Notes: generated by a model not told the origin, from the letters alone. 64,000 bases of DNA from Bradyrhizobium sp. Ai1a-2 (GCF_000426245.1 NZ_AUEZ01000009.1:96391-160390); one strand, 5' to 3'; shown: positions 1-9,664, counted from the first letter of the stretch. Program-made: numbers and translations.

Positions 1-262
1 GCGCGGGATCGACCACAAGCTGGTCGAGATAGCCGCTCCGATCGATGGTCACGAAGCCGACCAGCGCATTTGCATCTTCCGCGACGATGATGGTTGCCTT
101 CGGCACCAGCTCGCTGCGCCAGCGCTCACGCCACCACGCCACGCGCGCATCAAAATCGATCGACGGATAAGCCTGCTGCCAGGTTCGCCGCCACAGCTCG
201 ATCGCCGCGTCCTCGTCCTCGTCTTCGGCGCGGTAGGGGCGGAGTTGAAACTCTGTCGTCAC
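1..262 (-). CDS. GNAT-family N-acetyltransferase (5' part, runs off the window)
   Basis: Only the first 87 codons are in the window. The reading frame starts at a GTG directly abutting the stop of the upstream OmpA-like gene, so the two are probably co-transcribed. The N-terminus reads TTEFQLRPYRAEDEDA, followed by an ELWRRTWQQAYP segment and by IIVAEDANALVGFVTID, which fits strands 1 to 4 of a GNAT acetyltransferase (acetyl-CoA dependent N-acylation of an unknown substrate). The acetyl-CoA-binding loop lies outside the window, so the family call rests on the N-terminal half only. Confidence 0.7.
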   Translation of the reverse strand, partial: MTTEFQLRPYRAEDEDEDAAIELWRRTWQQAYPSIDFDARVAWWRERWRSELVPKATIIVAEDANALVGFVTIDRSGYLDQLVVDPA

Positions 263-1291
263 CTATCGTTCCGTCAGCTTCAATTCGATGCGGCGGTTGC
301 GCTTGTAGGCGTCTTCGGTCTGCGCGGTGTCGAGCGGCTGGAATTCGCCAAAGCCGGCGGCGACGAGCCGTTGCGCGGGCACCCCGAGCGAGACCAGGTA
401 TTGCACCACCGAGATCGCGCGTGCGGCGGAGAGATCCCAGTTCGACTTGAACACCGGGCTGTTGATCGGCCGCGTGTCGGTATGGCCGTCGACCCTGAGC
501 ACCCACGGGATGTCGCTCGGGATCTGCTTGTCCAGATCGATCAGGGCTGCCGCGAGCTTGTCGAGCTCGGCGCGGCCTTCAGGCAACAGCGTGGCCTGTC
601 CGGTGTCGAAGAAGACTTCGGACTGGAATACGAAGCGATCGCCGACGATGCGAATGTCCGGCCGGTTGCCGAGGATCGCGCGCAGGCGGCCGAAGAACTC
701 CGAGCGGTATCTCGACAGTTCCTGCACCCGCTGCGCCAGCGCCACGTTCAACCGCTGGCCTAGATCGGCGATGCGTCCCTGCGATTCCTTGTCGCGTTTC
801 TCGGAGGCATCGAGCGCTTCCTCGAGCGCGGCGAGCTGGCGGCGCAACGCGCTGATCTGCTGGGTCAGCACCTCGATCTGCGCCAGCGCCCGCGTGGAGA
901 CCTGCTTCTCCGAATCGAGCGCCTTGGTGAGCTCGTTGGCGCGGCCCTGCGCGTCGCTGCCGGCATTGGCGAGGCCCTCATAGAGTCCCTTGACGCGGTC
1001 GCGCTCGCCTTCGGCCGTCACGAGCCCGGCGCGAAGCTGCGCGATCTGTTCGCTGAGGCTGAGCTTGCCGAGCTTTTCCAGCGACAGCATCTCGTTGAGC
1101 TGGGCGATCTTGGCATTGAGCTGCTCCAGCGCCTTGTCCTTGCCGGAGACTTCCTGCGACAGGAAGAACTGCACGACCAGGAACACCGAGAGCAGGAACA
1201 CGATCGACAGCACCAGCGTCGACAGCGCGTCCACGAAGCCCGGCCAGTAGTTGAAGCCGGATTCACCGCGGCGGGCACGGGCAAGGGCCAT
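263..1291 (-). CDS. OmpA/MotB-like peptidoglycan-binding inner-membrane protein
   Basis: 342 residues. One transmembrane helix lies near residues 15-45 (YWPGFVDALSTLVL onward) with an aspartate at its start, in the place of the proton-binding Asp of MotB/TolR/ExbD stators. A long coiled coil follows (about 50-190), then an OmpA-C peptidoglycan-binding domain with the RVDGHTDTRPI motif, the SAARA helix and NRRIELKL near the end. It lies downstream of the MotA/ExbB-like gene on the same strand, so the two plausibly form a proton-driven stator complex tethered to the cell wall. No flagellar or Tol genes are adjacent, so the driven partner is unknown. It could be annotated MotB-like, but the long coiled coil sets it apart from flagellar MotB. 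Confidence 0.85.
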   Translation of the reverse strand: MALARARRGESGFNYWPGFVDALSTLVLSIVFLLSVFLVVQFFLSQEVSGKDKALEQLNAKIAQLNEMLSLEKLGKLSLSEQIAQLRAGLVTAEGERDRVKGLYEGLANAGSDAQGRANELTKALDSEKQVSTRALAQIEVLTQQISALRRQLAALEEALDASEKRDKESQGRIADLGQRLNVALAQRVQELSRYRSEFFGRLRAILGNRPDIRIVGDRFVFQSEVFFDTGQATLLPEGRAELDKLAAALIDLDKQIPSDIPWVLRVDGHTDTRPINSPVFKSNWDLSAARAISVVQYLVSLGVPAQRLVAAGFGEFQPLDTAQTEDAYKRNRRIELKLTER

Positions 1292-1340
1292 TCTGACTCT
1301 CTACTAGCGTTAGCAAGGGTACCTTGAGGGAGGCCGCACG

Positions 1341-1465
1341 TTACACCTCTCCCGGAGGGAGAGGTCGGCGCGCAGCGCCGGGTGAGGGCGCCCGGTCTAT
1401 CGATAGAGCGAAACCCCTCACCCGGATCGCCGAGGCGATCCGACCTCTCCCTCCGGGAGAGGTAA
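1341..1465. repeat. Long palindromic intergenic repeat
   Basis: The two ends (around 1341-1366 and 1441-1465) are inverted copies of each other, each containing a CCTCTCCC...GGGAGAGG palindrome. The inner part repeats the inversion (CCGGGTGAGGG against CCCTCACCCGG). This would fold into one long hairpin of about 125 bases between the MotA-like and MotB-like genes. It resembles the abundant palindromic elements of Bradyrhizobium genomes; a related copy is at 11513-11628. Confidence 0.75.
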
Positions 1466-1512
1466 CCGTGTGGCTCTCGTTCGTCTTCAGGATCGACACC
1501 GTCCCTGTCTCT

Positions 1513-2529
1513 CTAACTCTTCTCCGGCTGGCGCGCGAGGCGCTCGAGCAGGCGCTTGATCTCGCGGTTCTGCTCGCCCTGGCCGTCGGCCCATTCCCGG
1601 ATCATCTGTTGCTCGGTGCGCATATGCGCAACCAATCCCTGGATCGCTTCGGCGAGATTGGCCATCGCCGCCGTGGTGTTGCGGGTTCCGGCACCTTCCT
1701 CCACCGCGACACGCAGCCGCTCGATCGCGTGCTGCAGGGGGACACCGGCGCCACCGCCGGCAGCAGCGGCGACACCATCGCCGCCATATTCGCGCACGGT
1801 GGTCGCCAGCCAGTCTTCGAGGTCGGTATAGAAACGGTTCTGCGCCTGGCTGGATTGCAGGTCGAGGAAGCCGAGGATCAGGGAACCGGCGAGGCCGAAC
1901 AGCGAGGACGAGAACGAGATGCCCATGCCGCCGAGAGGAGCGGCGAGGCCCTCTTTCAATGTGTCGAACAGCGCGCCGGCGTCGCCGCCGACCTTCAGCC
2001 CGTCGATCACCTTGCCGACCGAGCCGACGGTTTCGATCAGGCCCCAGAAGGTGCCGAGCAGGCCGAGGAACACCAACAGGCCCGTCATGTAGCGCGAGAT
2101 GTCGCGTGCCTCGTCCAGGCGCGTTGCGATGGAATCGAGCAGGTGCCGCATCGTCTGCTGGCTGATCGACATCCGCCCGCTTCGCTCGCCGCCGAGGATC
2201 GCCGCCATCGGCGCCAGCAAAGTCGGCCGCCGGTCGACCGCGAGCCCCGGATCGGCGATCCGGAAATTGTTGACCCATCGCACCTCGGGATAGAGCCGGA
2301 TCACCTGGCGGAACGACAGGATGATGCCGATCAAGAGCACGGCGCCGATCAGCCCGTTCAGCCCTGGATTGGCGAAGAAGGCGACGACGATCTGCTTGTA
2401 GAGGACGATGCCGATCAACGCGCACAGCACCAGGAATACCAGCATCCGCACCAGGAAGATGCGCGGAGAGGACAATTTGCTGAGTTCGGTCTCCATGTCG
2501 GAGCGGGGAGAGGAGGGCATTGCCGGCAT
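1513..2529 (-). CDS. MotA/TolQ/ExbB-family proton channel-like protein
   Basis: 338 residues with two N-terminal transmembrane helices (FLVRMLVFLVLCALIGIVLY and GLIGAVLLIGIILSF). The MotA/ExbB domain near 180-260 has the typical paired helices, including GLLVFLGLLGTFWGLIETVG and PLGGMGISFSSSLFGLAGS. A C-terminal cytoplasmic tail is rich in charged residues. It precedes the OmpA/MotB-like gene by 221 bases, the gap being filled by a palindromic repeat, and is likely its stator partner. The start is uncertain: the ATG at 2529 has no clear ribosome-binding site, and an internal ATG at 2496 (METELSK) is also possible. Confidence 0.85.
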   Translation of the reverse strand: MPAMPSSPRSDMETELSKLSSPRIFLVRMLVFLVLCALIGIVLYKQIVVAFFANPGLNGLIGAVLLIGIILSFRQVIRLYPEVRWVNNFRIADPGLAVDRRPTLLAPMAAILGGERSGRMSISQQTMRHLLDSIATRLDEARDISRYMTGLLVFLGLLGTFWGLIETVGSVGKVIDGLKVGGDAGALFDTLKEGLAAPLGGMGISFSSSLFGLAGSLILGFLDLQSSQAQNRFYTDLEDWLATTVREYGGDGVAAAAGGGAGVPLQHAIERLRVAVEEGAGTRNTTAAMANLAEAIQGLVAHMRTEQQMIREWADGQGEQNREIKRLLERLARQPEKS

Positions 2530-3144
2530 GTCCGTTGCGAAAAGCCGCGTTGGGCCGCCAATATGGCACAGCGGCCGCGGGAAAAAAGATCGGAAACCGG
2601 TATTTCCGGGCGGAAGCCGAACGGGACGGCGACGCCGGTACTGTCATCCACCGAAATTCGTCTCGGTCGAAGCTGTTCCAGGTGTTGCGAATTGGCCGAG
2701 ATCGGTCGCAGCGGCACGCACATGCAGACCGATGCATTCCGCGGGTCCAGCTCGCATTCGCCCTCCATTATGGAAGCGCGCGAACCGATGTCGAGGCGGG
2801 ATACTGCGAGACGAGAAGCAATCGGAAGATGCCGCCAAGGGCTTTCCGTCACATCGTACCCGTTTGATTCGGAGATCCCAGCAAATCAACGGCAGCCACC
2901 CTGCGTCGAAGAAGGCGTGGTGTGCTACCCCCACAAGCTTCGATGGAACCGGTTTCACAATCCGGTGAATCGGAGAAAAATATGCTGATCCAATAAGTTA
3001 TTCGTGTGTGACATTGAGCCGCCGCCGCGATGTATTGCGTCGCAGCACCTCCACCTTATCCTGCACACCGTGACAGGGCGGAGTCGGAAGCGACGCCGCG
3101 CTTGCCGCTGTGTTCAACAATTCAAACTCGGGGCGACGCTTTCA
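2530..3144. other. Intergenic stretch without a recognisable gene
   Basis: 615 bases between divergently transcribed genes. Open frames here have no recognisable protein features and unlikely codon use. The part near 2940-3000 is more AT-rich, as a promoter region for the efflux genes would be, and holds an ACCGG...CCGGT inverted repeat at about 2949-2967. No TetR-type repressor gene, usual beside acrAB operons, is present. Confidence 0.5.
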
Positions 3145-4356
3145 ATGTCCGGACTACGCGCGCGAACGGCATGCATTCTCCTGATGCTGGCCGCCACGGC
3201 GCCACTCCTAGCCGGCTGTGACGAGCCCACTGCCGCGACCACTGCGGCGGAGGCGCCGCCTGAACCTGATGTGAGCGTTGTCGTCGCCAAGCCGCAGCCG
3301 CGCGCGGTGCTGCGTGAGCTGCCCGGCCGCGTGGCGCCGACGCGCGTCGCCGAAGTCCGCCCGCGCGTTTCCGGCATCATCGTCGAGCGCCTGTTCCGTC
3401 AGGGCACCGAGGTGAAGGCCGGCGATCCCCTCTACCGCATCGATCCGCGGCCGTTCGAGGTCGAGGTGCAGTCCAATCAGGCCGCGCTCGCGCGTGCCAA
3501 GGCCGTGCTCGATCAGGCGGCCCAGCACGCGCATCGTGTTACGACGCTCTACAGCCAGAAGGCGATGCCTGAGGCCGAAAACGAGAAGGCGATCGCTGCG
3601 CAGCGCCAGGCCGAAGCCGATGTCGCGGCTCGCGAGGCCGATCTTGCGCGCGCCAAGCTCAATCTGGATTACGCCACCATTCGTGCGCCGATCGACGGCA
3701 TCGTCGGCGCCGCGCTGGTCAGCGAAGGCGCGCTGGTGGTGCAAAACGATTCCACCTCGCTTGCGACCATCCAGCAGATCGACCCGATTTATGCCGACTT
3801 CACCCAGTCGGTCACCGAGCTCAACCAGCTACGCCGCGCATTCGAGACCGGCGAGCTCGACCGCATTGCGGCTGACGCGATGAAGGTGCGCTTGTTGCAG
3901 GACGATGGCACGACCTATCCGATTCCCGGCAAGCTCTTGTTCTCCGACGCCAAGGTCGACGCCTATACCGGGCAGGTGACCCTGCGTGGCGAGTTCCCCA
4001 ATCCGAGGCGCGAATTGCTGCCGGGCATGTATGTGCGCGTGCTGATCGAGCAGGGCATCGACTCTGACTCGATCGCGGTGCCGCAGCAGGCGATCCAGCG
4101 CAATGGCGGTGGCGGCAGCGAGGTGTTCGTCGTCAAGGACGACGGTCGCGTCGCGGTTCAGCCTGTCCGTACCGGCTCGCTGCAGAACGGGCAGGTATTC
4201 GTGACCGAAGGCCTGAAGTCCGGCGACCGCGTTGTGGTCGAGGGCTTCCAGAAATTCGCGGCAGGCGACAAGGTCCGGCCGCAGGCGTTCACGGAGGCGG
4301 CGGATGCTTCGACCGCCGCTCCGGCGGAGAATAAAGCCGCGCAAGCGCTGCGGTGA
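3145..4356 (+). CDS. RND efflux periplasmic adaptor (AcrA/MexA type)
   Basis: 403 residues from ATG 3145, chosen because it begins directly before a lipoprotein signal peptide (RTACILLMLAATAPLLAGC, lipobox LAGC) and removes 47 unlikely residues of a longer open frame. The domain order is that of membrane fusion proteins: lipoyl halves (VSGIIVERLFRQGTEVKAGD and IRAPIDGIVGAALVSEGA) around an alpha-hairpin coiled coil, then beta-barrel and membrane-proximal domains. It links the inner-membrane pump encoded 6 bases downstream to an outer-membrane channel. No tolC-like gene is adjacent, so the channel must come from elsewhere. The drug substrates cannot be read from the sequence. Confidence 0.93.
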   Translation: MSGLRARTACILLMLAATAPLLAGCDEPTAATTAAEAPPEPDVSVVVAKPQPRAVLRELPGRVAPTRVAEVRPRVSGIIVERLFRQGTEVKAGDPLYRIDPRPFEVEVQSNQAALARAKAVLDQAAQHAHRVTTLYSQKAMPEAENEKAIAAQRQAEADVAAREADLARAKLNLDYATIRAPIDGIVGAALVSEGALVVQNDSTSLATIQQIDPIYADFTQSVTELNQLRRAFETGELDRIAADAMKVRLLQDDGTTYPIPGKLLFSDAKVDAYTGQVTLRGEFPNPRRELLPGMYVRVLIEQGIDSDSIAVPQQAIQRNGGGGSEVFVVKDDGRVAVQPVRTGSLQNGQVFVTEGLKSGDRVVVEGFQKFAAGDKVRPQAFTEAADASTAAPAENKAAQALR

Positions 4357-4362
4357 TCCGAG

Positions 4363-7300
4363 ATGCCCAGCTTTTTCATCGACAGGCCGATCTTCGCCTG
4401 GGTCGTCGCGCTCTTCATCTGCCTGATCGGCGCGATCTCGATTCCGCTGCTGGCGATCGCGCAATATCCGATCATTGCGCCGCCCTCGATCTCGATCTCG
4501 ACCAGCTACCCCGGCGCCTCGCCGGAAAACCTCTATAACAGCGTCACCCGGCTGATCGAGGAGGAACTGAACGGCGCCAACGGCATCCTGAATTTCGAAT
4601 CCACCAGCGACTCGCTGGGCCAGGTCGAGATCATCGCCAATTTCGTGCCGGGCACTGAAACCAGCCAGGCCTCCGTCGAGGTGCAGAACCGCATCAAGCG
4701 CATCGAGGCGCGCCTGCCGCGCGCCGTGATCCAGCAGGGCATCCTGGTCGAGGAAGCCTCCAGTGCCGTGCTGCAGATCATCACGCTGAACTCGACCGAC
4801 GGCAGCCTCGACGAGATCGGCCTCGGCGATTTCATGATCCGCAACGTGCTCGGCGAAATCCGCCGCATCCCCGGTGTCGGCCGCGCCACGTTGTATTCGA
4901 CCGAGCGTTCCTTGCGGATCTGGATCGATCCGGCAAAGCTGGTCGGCTATGGCTTGACCGCCGACGACGTCAACAAGGCGATATCAGCGCAGAACGCACA
5001 GGTCGCCTCGGGCAGCATCGGCGCCGAGCCGGCGACGGACGCGCAACGGGTTTCGGCGCTGGTGCTGGTGAAGGGCCAGCTTTCTTCGCCGGAAGAGTTC
5101 GGCGCCATCATCCTTCGCGCCAATCCGGATGGTTCGACCGTGCGCCTGCGCGATGTTGCGCGGCTGGAGATCGGCGGCCTCAGCTACCAGTTCCAGACGC
5201 GCCTCAACGGCAAGCCGACGGCGGGCCTTTCGGTGCTGCTGTCGCCGACCGGCAATGCGCTGGCGACCGCAAGCGCGGTGGAAGCCAAGATGAAGGAGCT
5301 GTCGCGCTTCTTCCCGGCCAACATCACCTACGAGATCCCCTACAACATCACGCCCGTGGTCGAGGCCGCGATCGAGAAGGTGCTGTCGACGCTGGTCGAA
5401 GCCGTGGTGCTGGTGTTCGTCGTGATGTTCCTGTTCCTGCAGAACATCCGCTACACCATCATTCCGACCATCGTCGTGCCCGTCGCGCTGCTCGGCGCCT
5501 GCGCCACGCTGATGGTCTTCGGCTATTCCATCAACATGCTGACCATGTTCGGCATGGTGCTCGCGGTCGGCATCCTCGTCGACGACGCCATCGTCGTGGT
5601 CGAGAATGTCGAGCGCATCATGGCCGAAGAGGGCCTGTCGCCGAAGGAGGCGACCCGCAAGGCGATGTCGCAGATCACCGGCGCGATCATCGGCATCACG
5701 CTGGTGCTGGTCGCCGTGTTCATCCCGATGGCGTTCTTCCCGGGATCGGTCGGCATCATCTATCGCCAGTTCTCGGTCACCATGGTCGCCGCCATCTCGT
5801 TCTCGGCGCTGCTCGCGATGTCGCTGACGCCGGCGCTGTGCGCGACGCTGCTCAAGCCGGTCACCGCAGGCCACGGTCACTCCCGCCGCGGCATCTTCGG
5901 CTGGTTCAACCGCACGCTCGATGGCACTCGCGGCGGCTATACACGCACGGTGGGCTGGTCGCTGAAGCGCACCGGGCGGCTGATGCTGATCTATGTGGCG
6001 CTCCTGGTCGGGCTGGGCTGGGGCTTCGTGCGGCTGCCCGGCGGCTTCCTGCCGGTCGACGACCAGGGCTTCATTACCACCGACGTGCAGACGCCGTCGG
6101 ATTCCTCCTACGCCCGCACCGAGGCAGCGATCGAGAAGGTCGAGAAATATCTTCTGGCGCGCTCCGCGATCGAGAACGTCACGTTCCTCACCGGCTTCAG
6201 CTTCCTCGGCCAGGGCTTCAACACCGCGCAGGCCTTCATCACGCTGAAGGACTGGTCGGAGCGCGGGCCGAAGGATTCTGCGGCCGCGCTCGTTGCCGAC
6301 ATCAACCGCGATCTTTCATCGATCCGTGACGCCAAGATCTCGGCGCTGCAGCCGCCGCCGATCGACAACCTCGGCAACTCCTCGGGCTTCTCGTTCCGCC
6401 TTCAGGACCGCGGGCAGAAGGGTTATGCCCAGCTCACCGCCGCCGCCGACCGCCTGGTCGCGGAAGCCAATGCGAGCCCCGTGCTGCAGAAGGTCTATAT
6501 CGAAGGCCTGCCGCCGGCGCCGCAGGTCAATCTGGTGATCGACCGCGAAAAGGCCGGCGCCTTCGGCGTCACCTTCGAGGACATCAACAATACGATCTCG
6601 ACCAATCTCGGCTCGAACTACATCAACGATTTCCCGAACCGCGGCCGCATGCAGCGCGTCGTGGTGCAGGCGGACAAGTTCACCCGCATGAATGCGGATG
6701 ACATCCTGAACTACAACGTCAAGAACAACCGCGGGCAGCTCGTGCCGTTCTCGTCCTTCGCCACGATCGAATGGCAGAAGGGACCGACCCAGATCGCGGG
6801 CTTCAACTATTATCCCGCCGTGCGCATCTCCGGCGAGGCGCGCCCCGGCTACACCTCGGGCGACGCCCTGAACGAGATGGAGCGACTCGCGAACAGATTG
6901 CCGCGCGGCTTCGGCTATGAGTGGACCGGACAGTCGCTGCAGGAGAAACTGTCGGGCTCGCAGGCACCGTTCTTGCTGGCCCTGTCGGTGCTGGTGGTGT
7001 TCCTCCTGCTCGCCGCGCTGTACGAGAGCTGGACGATTCCGCTCGCGGTGCTCCTGACCATACCGCTCGGCGTCACCGGCGCGGTGATCGCTGCGAGCAT
7101 GCGCGGGCTGGCGAACGACGTCTATTTCACGGTCGGCCTGATCACCATCATCGGCCTTGCCGCCAAGGACGCCATCCTGATCATCGAATTCGCGAAGGAT
7201 CTGCGCGCGCATGGCAAGCCGCTGCTTGAGGCCACCATCGAAGCCTGTTCGCTGCGTTTCCGCCCGATCCTGATGACCGGCCTTGCCTTCGTGTTCGGCG

Positions 7301-7521
7301 TGTTTCCGATGGCGATCGCCTCCGGCGCCGGCGGCGCCAGCCAGCAGGCGCTCGGCACCGTCGTGATGGGCGGCATGATCGCGGTCGTGATCCTGGCGCT
7401 GTTGATGGTCCCGGTATTCTTCGTCAGCGTGCAACGCGTGCTGGCGGGCGACCGCGAGCCGAAGGAAGCCAAGGCGCAGGAGCCGCACGCGCCGCCGGCA
7501 CCGGCTCCCCAGAAGCCATAA
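4363..7521 (+). CDS. RND multidrug efflux transporter, HAE1 family (AcrB/MexB type)
   Basis: 1052 residues, the usual length. It begins MPSFFIDRPIFAWVVAL, the classic HAE1 N-terminus. The proton-relay aspartate pair is in GILVDDAIVVVENVE (TM4), and the TM10 lysine is in GLAAKDAILIIEFAKD. Two large periplasmic loops and twelve transmembrane helices are present. It sits in one operon with the adaptor gene. It would form the trimeric inner-membrane pump exporting hydrophobic or amphipathic compounds at the expense of the proton gradient. Substrate range is unknown. Confidence 0.95.
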   Translation: MPSFFIDRPIFAWVVALFICLIGAISIPLLAIAQYPIIAPPSISISTSYPGASPENLYNSVTRLIEEELNGANGILNFESTSDSLGQVEIIANFVPGTETSQASVEVQNRIKRIEARLPRAVIQQGILVEEASSAVLQIITLNSTDGSLDEIGLGDFMIRNVLGEIRRIPGVGRATLYSTERSLRIWIDPAKLVGYGLTADDVNKAISAQNAQVASGSIGAEPATDAQRVSALVLVKGQLSSPEEFGAIILRANPDGSTVRLRDVARLEIGGLSYQFQTRLNGKPTAGLSVLLSPTGNALATASAVEAKMKELSRFFPANITYEIPYNITPVVEAAIEKVLSTLVEAVVLVFVVMFLFLQNIRYTIIPTIVVPVALLGACATLMVFGYSINMLTMFGMVLAVGILVDDAIVVVENVERIMAEEGLSPKEATRKAMSQITGAIIGITLVLVAVFIPMAFFPGSVGIIYRQFSVTMVAAISFSALLAMSLTPALCATLLKPVTAGHGHSRRGIFGWFNRTLDGTRGGYTRTVGWSLKRTGRLMLIYVALLVGLGWGFVRLPGGFLPVDDQGFITTDVQTPSDSSYARTEAAIEKVEKYLLARSAIENVTFLTGFSFLGQGFNTAQAFITLKDWSERGPKDSAAALVADINRDLSSIRDAKISALQPPPIDNLGNSSGFSFRLQDRGQKGYAQLTAAADRLVAEANASPVLQKVYIEGLPPAPQVNLVIDREKAGAFGVTFEDINNTISTNLGSNYINDFPNRGRMQRVVVQADKFTRMNADDILNYNVKNNRGQLVPFSSFATIEWQKGPTQIAGFNYYPAVRISGEARPGYTSGDALNEMERLANRLPRGFGYEWTGQSLQEKLSGSQAPFLLALSVLVVFLLLAALYESWTIPLAVLLTIPLGVTGAVIAASMRGLANDVYFTVGLITIIGLAAKDAILIIEFAKDLRAHGKPLLEATIEACSLRFRPILMTGLAFVFGVFPMAIASGAGGASQQALGTVVMGGMIAVVILALLMVPVFFVSVQRVLAGDREPKEAKAQEPHAPPAPAPQKP

Positions 7522-7539
7522 GCGCAATCGCTCGGAACA

Positions 7540-7673
7540 GTCATGCCCCGCGCAGGCGGGGCATCCAGTACTCACCGGGTCAGAGAGGACGTATCACTTG
7601 CGCCGCAGGTTACTGGATCATCCGCCGCAGCCTGTCATCGGGCGGCGCCGCCGACCCGTTGGCGGATGATGAC
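7540..7673. repeat. Palindromic repeat, family with ATCCAGTA/TACTGGAT core (copy 1)
   Basis: Starts GTCATGCCCCGC and ends GCGGATGATGAC. The two arms carry ATCCAGTA and TACTGGAT inverted against each other, with GC-rich sub-palindromes in each arm. It lies between the 3' ends of the RND transporter and the convergent phosphatase gene. Two more copies are at 18709-18810 and 39802-39899. Confidence 0.8.
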
Positions 7674-7705
7674 TGTGAGCGTGATGGCGCCAGCAGAGGC
7701 GTCCG

Positions 7706-8497
7706 CTAGCCCAGCGGCTTCAAAATCTTCACCAGTTCGCCGTGCACGAACTCGTTGCCGCACACGACGTCCCCCGTCTTGAGCGGATCGTCGTTGCCCT
7801 CGATGCCGCTGATGGTGCCGCCGGCTTCGCGCACCATGATCTGGCCGGCCGCGATGTCCCAGGGCTGCAGATTGCGTTCCCAATAGCCGTCGAGGCGGCC
7901 GGCGGCGACGAAGGCGAGGTCGAGCGAGGCGGCGCCGAAGCGGCGGAAGCCGGCGACCCTGTTCTGCAGCGCAGCCATCTCCTTCAGCGCCAGTCCGTGG
8001 TCGCCGCGGCCGATATGGGGCAGCCCGCAGGCAACCACGCATTCGTCGAGCTTGCGGCGGCCGGCAACGCGCAGGCGTTGGTCGTTCAGGAAGGCGCCCT
8101 TGCCGCGCTCGGCGATATAGAGCTCGTCGTTGGCGGGGTTGTAGATCACTCCCGCAATCACCGTGCCCTCGCGCGCCAGCCCGATCGAGATCGCGAATTG
8201 CGGGATGCCGTGCAGAAAGTTGGTGGTGCCGTCGAGCGGATCGACGATCCAGGTGTGGCTCTTGTCGGCGCCCTCGCGGGTGCCGCCTTCCTCGCCGATG
8301 AAGCCGTAGCCCGGGCGGGCCTTGGCGAGGTCGGTGTAGAGCATCTCCTCGGCGCGTTTGTCGGCCAGCGAGACGAAATTCGCCGGTCCCTTCAGCGACA
8401 CCTGCAGGTGCTCGATCTCGCCGAGATCGCGCTTGAGGCTGCGGCCGGCGCGGCGCGCGGCTTTGACCATGACGTTGATGAGGGCGGAATAGAGCAT
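7706..8497 (-). CDS. Inositol monophosphatase family protein (SuhB-like)
   Basis: 263 residues from the ATG at 8497 (MLYSALINVMVKAARRAG), preferred over an upstream frame extension. It has the metal-binding motifs of the Mg-dependent, Li-sensitive phosphatases: GEEGG, WIVDPLDGTTNFLHG, and WDIAAGQIMVREAGG near the C-terminus. Family members hydrolyse myo-inositol 1-phosphate or related sugar phosphates; SuhB also acts in rRNA antitermination. It is the last gene of a leftward group after the Sel1 gene (87-base gap). The exact substrate cannot be decided. Confidence 0.9.
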   Translation of the reverse strand: MLYSALINVMVKAARRAGRSLKRDLGEIEHLQVSLKGPANFVSLADKRAEEMLYTDLAKARPGYGFIGEEGGTREGADKSHTWIVDPLDGTTNFLHGIPQFAISIGLAREGTVIAGVIYNPANDELYIAERGKGAFLNDQRLRVAGRRKLDECVVACGLPHIGRGDHGLALKEMAALQNRVAGFRRFGAASLDLAFVAAGRLDGYWERNLQPWDIAAGQIMVREAGGTISGIEGNDDPLKTGDVVCGNEFVHGELVKILKPLG

Positions 8498-8584
8498 GAT
8501 GGAGGGCTTGCCGGGTGGGAAACGGCCCAATGCCGTCGGAGATTTCCGGTCTGCGTGCCCTCTCGGAGTGGCGCCGTCAAGGCG

Positions 8585-9664
8585 TCATTTGCCGGTGCCG
8601 AGCCATTTGCGCGCGGCCTGCTCGCCCTTGGCGCGATCCTGCGGACTCATGTCGAGCAGCATCTCGTCGAGTTCCGGATCGCCCTTGCCGGCGGTCTTGG
8701 CAACGGTGTGCCATTTCAGCGCCTCGACCTTGTCCTGCAGCACGCCCTGGCCGGTGGCGAGCACGCGGGCGAGGCGGTTTTGTGCGATCGGCGAGTTCTG
8801 CCGGGCAGCCTTGCGCAATAGCGCCACCGCCGCCGGCTGGTTCCGCGGCGTGCCGGCGCCGTTGTAAAGCGCGATCGCATATTCGACCTCGGCGTCGACA
8901 TTGTCGGCGAGCGAGGCGGCTTGCAACAGCCGCACCGATCTCTCGAGGTCCTTGGGGACGCCGGTGCCTTCCTTGTAGAAGGTCGCGAGCGCGTATTGCG
9001 CCTCGGGGCTGCCGGCGTCGGCCGCCATGCGCAACAATTCGGCACAGCGCGTGAGGTCCTGCGGCAGCGTCTGGCCGTCGAGATAGAGCAGCGCCAGATT
9101 ATAGGCCGCCTTGGGATTGCCGAGCTTGGCCGAGGACGCCAGCAGCTTCACCGCTTCTTCCTTGTTCACCGGGCCGCCGCGGCCCGCAAGCCGCATCATC
9201 GCGAGTGCGAACATCGCCTCGCGGTCGCCGGCGTCGGATGCGCGCTGATACCATTCGACAGCCTTGCCGTAGTCGCGCTTGATGCCGAGCCCGTTGGCAT
9301 AGAGCTCGCCCAGCATCGTCATCGCCTTGGGGTCGCGGGCGTAGTTCGCGCGGTTGGTGGCGAGGTCGAAGGCGGTCTTGTAGAGGCCGCGCTGATAGGC
9401 GCCATAGACGAGGTCGACATTGGGATCCTCGAACGGGTGCGTCGGGCTCGGCGATGGCGTCGGTGAGGGCGCCGGCTTCGGCGCGGCCTGCTTCTTTTCC
9501 GCCGCCGCCTTCGGCTTCGGCGCAGGCTTGGGCTCTTCCTTCTTCGGAGCCGATTTGCTGGCCGGCGCCTGTGCCGTGGGCGGGGTCAGCGAAACCTGCG
9601 CGCCCGCGCCCGTCGTCAGCACGGCGCAGCCGAGCACCACCGCTATCGGACGCAGCAGGCTCAT
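8585..9664 (-). CDS. Exported Sel1-repeat (TPR-like) protein
   Basis: 359 residues. The start at 9664 gives a clear signal peptide (SLLRPIAVVLGCAVLTTGAG) and an ATGA overlap with the stop of the upstream ThiE-like gene; the longer open frame reads only antisense-like arginine-rich sequence. A Lys/Pro/Ala-rich linker (about 30-85) precedes about six Sel1 repeats, for example LYANGLGIKRDYGKAVEWYQ and FYKEGTGVPKDLERSVRLL. Sel1 proteins act as periplasmic or envelope protein-protein scaffolds. The partner is unknown; translational coupling suggests co-production with the ThiE-like protein. Confidence 0.88.
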   Translation of the reverse strand: MSLLRPIAVVLGCAVLTTGAGAQVSLTPPTAQAPASKSAPKKEEPKPAPKPKAAAEKKQAAPKPAPSPTPSPSPTHPFEDPNVDLVYGAYQRGLYKTAFDLATNRANYARDPKAMTMLGELYANGLGIKRDYGKAVEWYQRASDAGDREAMFALAMMRLAGRGGPVNKEEAVKLLASSAKLGNPKAAYNLALLYLDGQTLPQDLTRCAELLRMAADAGSPEAQYALATFYKEGTGVPKDLERSVRLLQAASLADNVDAEVEYAIALYNGAGTPRNQPAAVALLRKAARQNSPIAQNRLARVLATGQGVLQDKVEALKWHTVAKTAGKGDPELDEMLLDMSPQDRAKGEQAARKWLGTGK

